A DNA stretch of 64,000 bases. It comes from Setoptus koraiensis (lineage: Eukaryota; Arthropoda). The position numbers and the translations under genes are program-made. The notes beneath the pieces are model-generated. The model made no database searches and had not been told where the DNA came from. It saw nothing but the letters and a program-made list of their open reading frames with translations. Positions 46,154-56,344 of this stretch are shown here, in pieces. Positions within the stretch are counted from its first letter, which is position 1; each line of letters begins with the position of its first letter. The stretch is taken from assembly GCA_048013815.1 (NCBI GenBank), contig CM106585.1, forward strand, positions 5,394,001 to 5,458,000, given 5' to 3'.

Positions 46154-46674
46154 CCCCAATGATAGCCGCCGATAGTAGCGCAAACTTTTCTCTAAACTAT
46201 CAGCATCTCTCACCCCTACCCATCGGGATCCGGTCTCGAGGAAGCTCACCAATTCTTCAAGTCTAACAAGTGCGCGTCAGCCAGTTTATTCTTACATTTG
46301 TATTCTTATCTAAGCGGCTGTTTATATCTGCCGGCATGGCCTCCAAAAAACAAATGCAAGTCCAAGAGAACAAGGAAACTTGTTTTGGAATTGGCGACCA
46401 AGTGCGACTTTTCAACTTGAGCGCGTTCAAATTTGGCGCTTTTCAAACGATGCTCATTGGCGAATCAGTGGGATCGAAAAAATCATTTTCACGCTGTCAC
46501 CACAAGACTCATATGCTCAACTATCATCATTATCAGTCCCAGTTATTATATAATATTAAATTTAATTATTATGAATTACAATTATTAGCTTGGATAATAT
46601 ACAACAACAACAACAAGCGACCGTAGCCAGTGGATTGTCAGCAAGTTTGGATTATTATTATTATTGTCACACAA

Positions 46675-47673
46675 ATGTTTCTCACGCGTAGCGAGTACGA
46701 TCGAGGTGTGAACACATTCTCACCAGAAGGTCGCTTATTTCAGGTGGAATATGCCATCGAGGCAATAAAACTTGGCTCAACAGCCATAGGACTACAATGT
46801 AAAGAGGGAATTGTTTTGGCGGTGGAGAAACGCGTTCAATCTCAATTGATGGTACCAACAGCAACGGACAAGATAGTGGAGATAGCCACTCACATTGGCT
46901 GTGCCTCAAGTGGATTAATGGCCGATTCTAGGACAATGGTGGACAGGGCCAGAGTTGCGGCGCTAAATCATTGGTTCTTGTACAATGAGAAAATGTCGGT
47001 GGAGAGTGTCACCCAAGCAGTGAGCAATTTGGCCATTCAATTTGGCGATTCAGACTCCGACGGTCAGGCCATGAGTCGTCCGTTTGGCGTGGCCCTATTG
47101 TTCGCGGGTTACGACGCCAAATTGGGCCCGCAATTATTTCACATGGACCCGTCCGGCACGTATGTGCAGTGCGACGCCAAGGCCATCGGGTCGGGTTGCG
47201 AGGGCGCCCAGCAGTCGCTGGAGGAGGCCTACCATAAGGTGAGTCAGACAAGAAGCTCGCAGCGGCTTGTCATTGGAGGGCTGATTGAAAGGCTCATTTA
47301 TTGGCTCATCGAGAGGCCGATTCATTGGCTCTTCGAGAGGCAGATTCATTGGCTCATCGAGGGGCCGATTCATTGGCTCATTGAGAGGCCAGTTGAAGGG
47401 CCAATCGCGAGAGGCTTATTGAAAGGCGCAAACAGCTGATCGTTAGTAGTAATCTTTATTAAATGTCTCTAAAACTTTCTTATACTTTTATCCTTCTCTC
47501 TTGTTATCCATTCGCAGGCTATCACCCTCCATGAATCGATCAAGGTTTTATTAAACATTCTTAAACAGGTTATGGAAGATAAATTGAATGCCTCAAACAT
47601 AGAAGTGGCCACAGTCACAAAAGATGGGTATCACATGTTCACTAAAGCCGAACTAGAGGCTCTATTGGCGTAA
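46675..47673 (+). CDS. PSMA5: Proteasome subunit alpha type-5
   Basis: Exons are 46675-47238 and 47518-47673 (phase-0 junction CATAAG|GTGAGT ... TTCGCAG|GCT), giving 239 residues, the normal size. The start [20 protein letters not shown] is the alpha5 N-terminus almost unchanged, which decides against an in-frame ATG 45 bases upstream. Further landmarks are [83 protein letters not shown] and, in exon 2, [20 protein letters not shown] and [13 protein letters not shown]. Known: one of seven structural subunits of the outer ring of the 20S proteasome; its N-terminus helps gate the channel, and it has no catalytic threonine. The intron is made largely of a 24-bp tandem repeat in the same reading frame. 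AATAAA follows at 47695. Confidence 0.97.
47290..47400. repeat. 24-bp tandem repeat inside the PSMA5 intron
   Basis: Four to five copies of a unit containing TTCATTGGCTCATCGAGAGG. The period is a multiple of three and no stop occurs, so the exon 1 frame stays open through the donor for 67 more codons (repeats of IERPIHWL) until TGA at 47437-47439. Confidence 0.85.
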
Positions 47674-48097
47674 TACACACACACATTACATTTCAATAAA
47701 CAACTTATTTACATATATGTACATCATTTTCATATATTGTCACTGACATTTTAATCCGGCTCAACGGTTGCTTTAGTCCTCTTTCAGTGCCTGTTGCTTC
47801 ATGCAATCGTGTGTGTTTATTATATAATCGTACAATTGATTGATTTTTCTTGTGTAACGCTCGTCGCTTACTGGGTCATTACTTCGGGTGTCATTGTTAT
47901 TATTGTAACTATAGAATCTCTGGTAGTCGTGGTAGTCGTGGTAGTCGTGGTAGTAGTAGTAGTAGTAGTTGTAGTAGTAGTAGTAGTTGTAGTTGTAGTT
48001 GTAGTCTTTACATCTCACTGATCACTGTGACAACAACAATAATAATAATAATAATATGTTTTCATTAATTGTATACAGTACAGTATAATCGTGATGA
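47674..48097. other. Convergent 3' region of PSMA5 and PDE4 with triplet repeats
   Basis: It contains a GTA/GTT triplet tract at about 47925-48005 and an (AAT)n tract at about 48036-48056, in the 3' UTR of PDE4 on the minus strand. No gene is seen. Confidence 0.7.
47695..47700 (+). terminator. AATAAA polyadenylation signal of PSMA5
   Basis: A canonical hexamer 22 bases after the TAA stop of the proteasome gene. Confidence 0.7.
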
Positions 48098-50185
48098 TTA
48101 GTCGATAATGTTACTATTGATACAGACAACAGGCTTGCTAGCGGTGCTTGTTGCGTTACAAACGTCAATCATTTTTGGCTTTGACATTTCATTTGTAGTT
48201 GTTGCTGTGCCGTTATTATCGTCTCGATTATTATCTGTATCATCAGTCGTGTCAGTGTCCATATCGGTGGTGGTGCAAGCGGCAACAATAGTCTGTTCCG
48301 TCGTTTCCTCTGGTATATCGTGTTGCTGTTGTTGCATTTGCATTATTTGCTGATTGCTCTCATCGTCTTGGTCTAACTGGTCATCTGTCTGTTGTTGTTG
48401 TTGTTGCTGTTGCTGCTGACTACCGTTGGGAGGCGAGTTCAGTTCAGAGGGGCTATCGGGCGTTATCTGACTAAAATACCAGTCGCGATTGTCCTCTAGA
48501 TTTTCAAGAATTTTTTGCGCATCGGGATGCACAAGGTCGGCCCAGGTCTCCCAAAGCGGGTGCACAATGTAGTCGATGAAGCCCACCTAATTAAAAGCAT
48601 GACGCAAAATGGAGATAAAAAAATAAATAATTAGCGCAAGGTCATCATCATTTATCAACGATACATTAATCGCACAATTGATTGACTTGAATTGACTCAC
48701 CTGCGATCGCTCGACATTGGCATTGAGCCTGTCGCACATGGGACTAATAGTTAGATTTTGATTGCGTTCCTTATCACCTTGCTGGTGGAATTCGGCCATG
48801 ATCTTGTCCACCCAATTTCTGTATATATCGAGCGGTTTTGTGGGATTGCTTAAATCGGCACAATGCAACATGTTCTGTAGCACTTGTATACGTTCAGTGT
48901 AATTATCCAATAATAATATTCCACTTCCGGCCACCTTTTTTGTTTCCACCATAGTTTTTAAGTCTGCCAGTAGGCTCATGTGTTTGCTCATGTCGGTGGC
49001 CAGCACCATATCGATGGTCATGCGTCTCAGTGTCTGGCGTTGTTTCTTGTTTAAATTCTCAAATATATCACAATTGTGCTCTTGCAGCAACTTGAAAGCC
49101 ACAGCCAACGAGTGATTCTCTAGAACGCTCTCGTCGTTGTACATGAGCGCAAGCTCGTTGCCCGAGTCTATCAAATATTGATTGGTCACTCCGGGATGGT
49201 CAACGTCGTGAATGGCGGCCGCGAAAAGGGCCGTCATGATCTCGAGGTCGGTGAACACGGACTGCGTAACGAGCGATGATCGATGGGCACATGGAGCAAC
49301 GATTTAATTAGTTGTGAGTTTATGCGAGTTTGTCTGAGTTTATCCGAGTTTATCTGACAAGTTGTGAGCTCATCTGACAAGTTGTGAGCTCATCTGAATC
49401 GACTGGTCAGCTGGCTCAAGATCGTTCGAGATTACTTACGTCGAGGGCCGGCGAGAGCAGCAGCACGTGCACCGCCTGGGCAACGTCGGCGGCGTGCATG
49501 CTGTTGTGATAGGGCACGTTAAGATAGTGGGTCTCCAAGGTGAGCAGGTAGTTGATTAGTTTGCGCGAGGAAATGTCGAACGTCTCCATGAGGTTGCGTT
49601 CCTGCGGATGCCGACGGGACGACGATTGGCGCACGAGGATTGGCGCACGAGGATTGGAACAATCGAGCGAGCGATCGCGACAATGGGGCGATCGCCATGA
49701 TTTAAAACAATCAATTAGTATATTGCGTTACTCACAAGGTCAGATAAACAATGGTGGTCACGTGATAAGACGAGATTATGCGACAATTGCGCTGTCGGTA
49801 GAGATTTTAAGATATTACAGATCGTATTGTACTCACTCTGAATATCGTGTACATGACCGCCGTCAGCGAGTGACTCTGCGAGTATTGGTGCACCTCAAAT
49901 ATGTTCAGTCCCCAAATGTCGATCTGTTGCATGAGCACGGCCAATTGGTCCTCCTGTTGCGTTTCCACGCCGTACCGAGGCAATTGCGACAAACTGTTGG
50001 TGTGTTTCAGCAGGCGCTTGATGGTCTCGTTGACGTGCGCCTTGGGCGTTTGCACCACCGTCATGGTGCAGTCCGTGCCAACGCTCTGGTACTGGGGCGC
50101 CGGCGAGATTTCCGTGGAGCTGCCTCGGATCGACGACAACAACAGCCTGTCCTCGGCGTAGTCGTTGGTGTTTTGTTGTTGCTGC

Positions 50186-50223
<38 letters not shown>

Positions 50224-51239
50224 TTGGTCCACAATGCTGTTCAGCTCGACACTGGTTGTGGTGGACGATGCAGAGGAGCCGCCGGGCGACGGCGACGTCA
50301 TTGGCTGGTTGCTGTCACAGTGGACAGTGGTGAGATGGGTGTGGGTCAGATTGGAGCTGCTGGTGACGGTGATGGGTGGCGTGACAACCGTGCTCTGTTG
50401 ACTTATTGGCGCCACTTGTTGTTGTTGTTTGCCGCTGGCCACTAACGGTGTTGCGGCGCTACTGCTGCCGCTGCTGTCCAAATTGTTGCGCAACAATATC
50501 AGCTCGTCGCGTTGTTGTTGCTGCTGGCTACTTCCGCCAGTCAGATCGTTGTTGTCCGGTGTTGGTATTGTTGTTGTTGTTGTTGTTGTTGCTGTTGCGC
50601 AGTCTTGTTGAGTGTTGTTGTTGTTGGCGGCTGTGGCTGTTGTTGCCAGTGAGATGATGTTGATGTTGCTAGCGGTCGGCGTTGTTGTGCCGCTGCCGGC
50701 TTGGCCGCCAGGTGACACTGGGCCAGAGGACAGTTGCTGCTGTTGCTGCTGTGATTGAAACAATAGGTTTGCTGCCGACGACGAGGCCGATTCGATCACA
50801 TTGGAGGCTGAGGCACTTTTAGCTACCGTATGCAGCTGCTGGCATGGTTGACTGAGGTTGTTGCTCGTTTTGCTGATTGCTGATTGTTGATGATGTGAGG
50901 AAATGGCCGGAGTGGCGGTTGCGCCCGTGGCACCGACTAGCGCCGACGAAGACAAGTGAGCGCCGCTAGGCGAGCGCAAATTTTGGCTGTATTGTTGTTG
51001 TTGCTGTTGTTGTTGATGCTGTTGTTGCTGTTGTTGCTGTTGTTGCTGCTGCTGCAGGGTAGCGGTGGCCGGTGGTGTCGTGGTTGGTTGGGCCGACGGG
51101 CCGCCAGTGGACAAATGGTGAGCGTGGTGGTGGTGGTGGTGATGGTGGTTGTGCAAGTTGTCCTGATTGTCCAACTGTTGCTGCTGCTGGCTGTTGTTTG
51201 TGTTCATGTAAGGCAAGTCGAGGTCCTCCTGTTGCTTGT
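48098..51239 (-). CDS. dnc: PDE4/dunce cAMP phosphodiesterase: linker and catalytic exons
   Basis: Exons are 51239-49837, 49601-49440, 49261-48701 and 48586-48098; junctions are phase 0 after the first, and all are GT-AG. The catalytic domain begins at [12 protein letters not shown] and [11 protein letters not shown]. Metal-binding histidines and aspartates are in [17 protein letters not shown] and [17 protein letters not shown], followed by [49 protein letters not shown] and [20 protein letters not shown], whose Gln is the purine-binding glutamine. Known: hydrolysis of cAMP to AMP, with long forms regulated through UCR1/UCR2. Exceptional here is about 350 residues of Q, H, N, S and T runs between the UCR2 end ([10 protein letters not shown]) and the catalytic domain, where mammalian PDE4 has a short linker. 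The C-terminus also has a Q run. Confidence 0.93.
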
Positions 51240-52387
51240 CTGTTGTGGTCGGCGGTGGTCGTTCGGTCGTTTTGTCGGGCGTTTCGTCGGGCGTTTCGGT
51301 TTCGATTGCGGTTGTCGTTGGATGTTGCGGTTGCGGTTGTTGGAGTCGGCGGCGGGTTGTTGAGACGGTCGGCGGAGTTTGCGTCGAGTGGCAACCAGAT
51401 AAGAGGCATCGGGAAGAAGAATGTTGTTGTTGTTTGCATTAATGGTGGTGCGCACAAGTTTTGCGCTTCGCAAGAGCGTCAGTGCAAGTTATAATATCAG
51501 CAGCAGCGACACACAACAATAATATCAAGTCGCTCACCAATAACATTATATAACTATTATATAACAAAATACTAATGGCATAATAGTAGTGTTATATAAT
51601 AGTAATAGTAATAATGTTATATAATAGCAATAGCTAAAATGTTATATAATAGTGAGCAATAGCGATCGTCGATAGCGACCACTTGTAACTATCGCCAATA
51701 AGCAATAGCTACGCTCGCGGCTACGCGCGATACATGATAGGCAATCAAATCAAAGGCGCTGGCTGTTGTCTCGGTGAGCGCTTGACGCAACAGCCCTATC
51801 AGCGATCTAAAATCTCTGCCCAGACAATGGCTGCGAGCTGTGATATATGGGCTGCCAGCGATGGGCTGCCAGCTATGACAACTTGTGAGATGTGCCCGGC
51901 TCACGACGTAGCTGTCAACGATAATTGTTATTATTACATAACTAGCGATAGTGATGATGATGCGTGTGCACGCTGTTATCTCGCTGTTTTTGCAATGCGC
52001 AAATTGCCAATGTTACACAAATCGCTCACTCGCTTGCTTGCGTACGCGGCCAACGATGGTCGTGGAGCCGTCGTGGCAAGCGATTTGCGGGCTCGGCAAC
52101 GATTGCGGGCTATCGGCAAGCCGTTGCGGCCTGTTGGCAAGCCAATTATAATTTGTGACGGGCAAGTTATCAATTGGCGACAAGTGCAACACTACACCCG
52201 CGCGCTGGCGAGCTCGCTGTTTGCCTGTGTGCTATTGGCTGAGTGGCGCTGGCGCTGGGTGCCAATTGATAACTTGCCCGTCACAAATTATAACAGACAA
52301 ATAAATTGAGCAAGCACAAACAAACAAACAAACAAACAAATGATAAATTATAAACACTTTATAAGCGATATTTTATAAGCGACTTAC
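51240..52387 (-). other. PDE4 intron between UCR2 and linker exons
   Basis: A 1.15-kb intron (donor CTGG|GTAAGT at 52387, acceptor ACAACAG at 51240). It contains TATATAA-like AT-rich repeats at about 51540-51660 and a 33-bp perfect inverted repeat at 52146-52293. An open frame at 51457-50966 overlaps the exon in another frame and is not coding. Confidence 0.75.
52146..52293. repeat. 33-bp perfect inverted repeat with 82-base loop
   Basis: Arms 52146-52178 and 52261-52293 are exactly complementary (core GACGGGCAAGTTATC against GATAACTTGCCCGTC). It lies inside the PDE4 intron about 95 bases from the donor, so pre-mRNA of that gene would carry a long perfect hairpin. Confidence 0.9.
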
Positions 52388-52676
52388 CCAGGAAGGTGCG
52401 GATGTAGCCCGATATTTGGCTGCCGGATTTACTCTCGGCAAAGTGGCTCAGCTCCTTGTTGAGCATCCGTCTGAATTTGCTCGAGGCCAGGTCGCCCACG
52501 GACTTGTGCGCCTGAATGGCCTCCAGTTGATCCAGGCACCAATCGAGTTCCTCCAGTGTGTCCATGGACAGTTTGGCCATGGTCTCGTCGTTGAGATCCT
52601 TCATCTGTCTGCTGGTGTGCTGTTGTTGTTGTTGCTGCTGTTGCTGCTGCTGTTGCTGTTGAACAATGGCCAGTTG
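52388..52676 (-). CDS. dnc: PDE4/dunce UCR2 exon
   Basis: An exon encoding a Q run, then MKDLNDETMAKLSMDTLEEL, DWCLDQLEAIQAHKSVGDLA and FRRMLNKELSHF, ending YIRTFL plus one base. Joined to the next exon it gives TFLDKQQE, exactly the UCR2 end of dunce-type enzymes. Known: UCR2 pairs with UCR1 and caps the catalytic site. Exit phase is 1. The best acceptor (CCATTCCCAG, exon start 52676) requires an upstream exon ending in phase 0. The two upstream coding exons I found both end in phase 2, which would fit only the weaker acceptor CACACCAG (exon start 52611). Either an intervening exon is missing or the inner site is used. Confidence 0.88.
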
Positions 52677-52990
52677 CTGGGAATGGAAGGGGCCCGACGC
52701 AAGACGAGACTCTCTCGCTCTGTTGCGTCATCGCGTCACATGATACGTTTGATATGCGTCATTGTTGGCGGTCGTTGGCGGTCGTTGGCGGTCGTTGGCG
52801 GTTATTTCATCGGCAGCGCGATATGGAGCGTCCATTGATTGGCCGTTGATTGGCGATTGATTGGCCGTTGATAGGTGGCACGAGCGGCCGGGCGACACGA
52901 GTGAAAACAAGAACATTAACGGTTAGAGGCTGGCATTGGGAGCGTTGTGAGCATAGTGAAAACTCTGACTGTTGCGATGATTGGAGTGGA

Positions 52991-53110
52991 GAATTCGCAA
53001 ATTCGAAAGTTCGGAAATTCGAAAGTTCGGAAATTCGAAAGTTCGGAAATTCGAAAGTTCGGAAATTCGAAAGTTCGGAAATTCGAAAGTTCGAAAGTTC
53101 GGGAATTTCC
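52991..53110. repeat. 16-bp tandem repeat made of two palindromic octamers
   Basis: About seven units of GAAAGTTC followed by GGAAATTC. The octamers are variants of the unit in the array at 18141-18225, which suggests the same motif was amplified twice in this region. Confidence 0.9.
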
Positions 53111-53213
53111 GAGCTCGAGTGACCAGACAGTCGATTGGTTGGTGCGTACAAACAATGCCTGCGGCAACACTATTACACTGCTAGAGGTGCGTTGTTGTTG
53201 TGGTGATCGCGCA

Positions 53214-53547
53214 GACACAAATAGAGTCAAGTGTCCGCTTAATTAATGAGCAGCGATGAATATTAACGGCATAAAGCGACAAGCTGTGCGGGCACAAATC
53301 GGGACACATTTTATCGACATTGGCGCTCCTCTCGGCCTATTTAAACAATATATAAACAGTATATAAACAATGTCTGAACAATTTTTGAAAAATGTCTGAA
53401 CAACGTCTGAACAATTTTTTGACATAGTCTGACAAAATGTGTCAGACATGTAGACAATCATCGAACAGCATGTGGCTGAGTCGCCACATTGCGCCACTGA
53501 TGGTGAGCGTAGACTCGCAAGGGTGGACACTTGACTCTATTTGTGTC
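53214..53547. mobile_element. Possible MITE-like element with 23-bp terminal inverted repeats
   Basis: The left terminus 53214-53236 and right terminus 53525-53547 are perfect reverse complements (outer end GACACAAATAGAGTC, inner end AAGTGTCC). The interior is AT-rich, has repeated TGTCTGAACAA words and encodes nothing. No target-site duplication is evident next to the termini, so the element type is uncertain. Confidence 0.5.
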
Positions 53548-54928
53548 ACCCACACGATTAGCCGGTGTCAATGGCGCTGTCAGTGTCACTGGCACGCCGC
53601 TGTCACTGGCAGCGTGTGGCTGCCGGCGATTGTATAATATCCGCATATCTGTTTATTGTGCAATAATCAGATTATTGCTCAGTACAGATTGGTGGCCGAC
53701 TCAAACGGGTCTGGCCAGCACACAGCACACATCACACATTACATAATACATAATACATATTACATTATATTGCGTTGTTGTGCTGTTGTGCGCCTCACAG
53801 CCCGACAATAATTGCCGGCCAGACTGGTTGCGGCGAGAGGGCGGCAGCAGCTCGCTGGCGGTTGTCGCACAATTGTCACAATTGTCACAATGGTCGCGAT
53901 CGTCGCGATCGTCGCAGTGGTTGCAGTGGTCGCAATTGTCGCTGCCGTCGCAATTGGCTCACGTACGCGAGACGAGCGTGAGACAAACGTGAGACAAACG
54001 TGAGCCCAATCGGCAATTGCGACGACAACAACAACAAACAGCGACAAACAGCGACAAACTGCGCCAAACTGGTGCCAACAACAAACCATAAACTACAACA
54101 ATGTATAATATTATCCAATTATAGGCTGCACGAGCTGCCGCCAGTTCGCCGCTTGTGACAAGCTCGGGCTCGGGCTTGCGACAGGCGCCGGATTACTGTT
54201 TGGCAGCGCGCAAACTGGCTTTAAAGCGGCTTTGCGCCAGCCTGTTTGATGGCTTGCGTTTGATGGCTTGCGTTTGATGGCCACCAATAGGCTCGGCACC
54301 AATCAGTGCGCTAAGAATCAAATTGCGTCACTCGCGCTCGTTGTTGCCGCTGTTAATTAATTAACAACAACAACAACAACAGCCAATGGCAAGACAGCTC
54401 ATTATTTGTTGATTGCCTGAGTGCGGTTGTGTCAATAGGTTGCTTTAATGGGTTGCTTACGCTTGCATTATTGGGCTGGCATGTTGCTCGAGTGAGCGCG
54501 CTTGTTGCCGCTTGCTGTCGGCATTTGCGCTGTCGGTGTGATAAATTGTCAACCGTCAGTGACAATTTTATACAATTGACAGCAACAAACATAAGCCAAC
54601 AATGGCTAGATAATGGCAAGTCGTAAACATGATAATCACACATCAACTTGTTAGAGAGCAACAACAATTTGCGGCGGCCGACAACAGCGCCGCCAATGCC
54701 GTCGAGCCGGCTCGCGACTCGCGACTCGTCGAGCTCGGCTCGGCCGCCCCCGCTAGCTACTTTGGCTGCAATAAGCACACTAACCACACTACCTAACTAC
54801 AACTGACACTGACTAGAATAGACGCACTGACTGGAATGGACGCGCTAACTGGGACACACGCGCTGCCATAGACTGACGGGTAGGCTGACTAGTGGGCGCC
54901 ACCGCCGGCGCGACGGCCCCAACGGACA

Positions 54929-56344
54929 TTACCTGAGCGGGCCGGCAACAAGTGCGCCGTCCGATAAACGATTTGCGTGCTCCAGTTGCTCGCTCCAGTC
55001 GTCGCTTGGCCTCATTTCTTGCTGGCCGACTGCTGCCCCGTTCATACTTGCGCGATTGGCGCCATCTGTGCGATCTGTGTGATCTGTGCGATCTGTGCGA
55101 TCTGTGCGATCTGTGCGATCTATGCGATTGGCTTCGTGTAGGCGATTGGCTTCGTGCAGGCGATTGGCGCGACAGGCGCGATTTGCCTGATTGTTGTCAT
55201 CTATGAGATTGGCGTAATCTGTGCGATTGGCGTGCTCTGTGCGATTGACGAGATATGCGCGGCCGCCGCCCACATCGGGCCGGTTGTTGTCGCCCGCGAC
55301 GCTCTGGCGTCTGTTGAGGCGCTTGTTGCGGTGCGCACAGTCGAGGCTCGCCCCGCCAGCCGCAACAAGCGCGTCCGAGTCCGCGGGCGACTCGCCCCCG
55401 CGTCGGGCGCACTCGATGGTGCGGTTTGCAACACCCATTTCGATGACAGTGTCGACGTTGCTGATTGATTGATCTATGTTGCCTATTGCGTCCATGTTGC
55501 TGGTTGTGTCGATGTTTTTGAATGTGTCCATGTCGACCACAGTGTCACTGTTGATCATGCTGTCGATATGGCCGGCGGTGTCCATGTCGCTGATGGTGTC
55601 CATGTCGTCGACAAGAACGTCATCGTCGCTGCAGACATCGTGAACAGCAGTGTCGCCAACGCTGTTGCAGAACGCGCAGTCGGGCCGGCACTTGGGGGCG
55701 CACTTGTCGCTGCTGGCCGGCGCCCCGATGAGGGGCGTGCTGGGCGGCGTCAGCAGTGTGCTGTTGCAATAGCCCGCGCTCTTGTCGGTGCGGTCAGCGG
55801 GCCGGCAATGGTAAGCGTTGTTGTTTTTGTCCGGCAACAGGAGCCTCAGCGCTGCGCCGGCCGGGGCGCGCTGGCCGGAGGCCCCAATAGCGCGCTTGTC
55901 TGTGCCAATATTGCGCTCCTGTGTGCCGATGGTGCGCTCGTCCGCAACGTATGCAATGGCGTTTGTGATCGGTTTGTCCCGGTGTGTCGCTGATTTCAAT
56001 TCATGGCTGTCGGTGCTCGGCGCAACGGCGCCCTCTTGCCCGTGCTTCCGCTTGGCCGAGGGCGTCACTGCGGGTGCGACACTGCGGGCCGCATCGCACT
56101 GCGCGTCCATTTTGGCCTCTCGGCTGGTCGCTTCGGGTGGGCTGGTCGGCTCGGCACGGCCGGTCGCTTGTGCCCTGTGCACCGTGCCGGCGCTGGCGTG
56201 CGCCAGCGAGCGCAACGGGCGCAGTTGCTGCTGGCTGGTCATGCTGCTGGAAATGGCCAAATTGACCAAGGCGGGTGCATGCAGTTTCCAATTGCGGGTC
56301 GCCGGCTGCCGGTTCGCGCGGTGTGTGTGTGTGTGTCGGGTCAA
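54929..56344 (-). CDS. Candidate alternative first coding exon of PDE4 (471-codon open frame)
   Basis: A long minus-strand frame lies between the UCR1 and UCR2 exons and ends at a donor GCTCAG|GTAATG (exon end about 54931, phase 2), the same exit phase as the UCR1 exon. That fits an alternative N-terminus feeding the same downstream splice site. The product is polar and Ala/Arg/Asp/Asn-rich, with a region of about 55 residues made of repeats such as DTISDMD, a stretch of TDRTDRTD repeats, and a Cys-containing patch (KCAPKCRPDCAFC). No known domain is present. The surrounding DNA is GC-rich and simple-repeat-driven, which can keep frames open by chance, so coding status is uncertain. Confidence 0.35.
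   Translation of the reverse strand: MTRHTHTHRANRQPATRNWKLHAPALVNLAISSSMTSQQQLRPLRSLAHASAGTVHRAQATGRAEPTSPPEATSREAKMDAQCDAARSVAPAVTPSAKRKHGQEGAVAPSTDSHELKSATHRDKPITNAIAYVADERTIGTQERNIGTDKRAIGASGQRAPAGAALRLLLPDKNNNAYHCRPADRTDKSAGYCNSTLLTPPSTPLIGAPASSDKCAPKCRPDCAFCNSVGDTAVHDVCSDDDVLVDDMDTISDMDTAGHIDSMINSDTVVDMDTFKNIDTTSNMDAIGNIDQSISNVDTVIEMGVANRTIECARRGGESPADSDALVAAGGASLDCAHRNKRLNRRQSVAGDNNRPDVGGGRAYLVNRTEHANRTDYANLIDDNNQANRACRANRLHEANRLHEANRIDRTDRTDRTDRTDHTDRTDGANRASMNGAAVGQQEMRPSDDWSEQLEHANRLSDGALVAGPLR

Larger units (their letters stand above)
52677..54928. other. PDE4 intronic region rich in short repeats
   Basis: It contains four copies of GTTGGCGGTC (about 52764-52805), the octamer array at 52991-53110, a 334-bp element with 23-bp inverted termini (53214-53547), a GTCGCGATC/GTCGCAATT-like array (about 53885-53950), and (CAA)n near 54362-54382. 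No exon could be supported here, although a linker exon between UCR1 and UCR2 would be expected. Confidence 0.55.

Noticed and set aside
46270-46626. 118-codon frame upstream of PSMA5 as an independent gene
   Set aside because: No family features, and it lies between the core promoter and the PSMA5 start; it is treated as a possible upstream ORF only.
50165-50657. Cys-, Leu- or Val-rich plus-strand frames opposite PDE4
   Set aside because: These are antisense readings of CAG/CAA glutamine codons in the PDE4 linker exon.
51204-51473. Frames just upstream of the PDE4 linker exon as extra coding sequence
   Set aside because: The acceptor at 51240 joins UCR2 to the linker in perfect phase and gives the expected TFLDKQQE, so this stretch is intronic.
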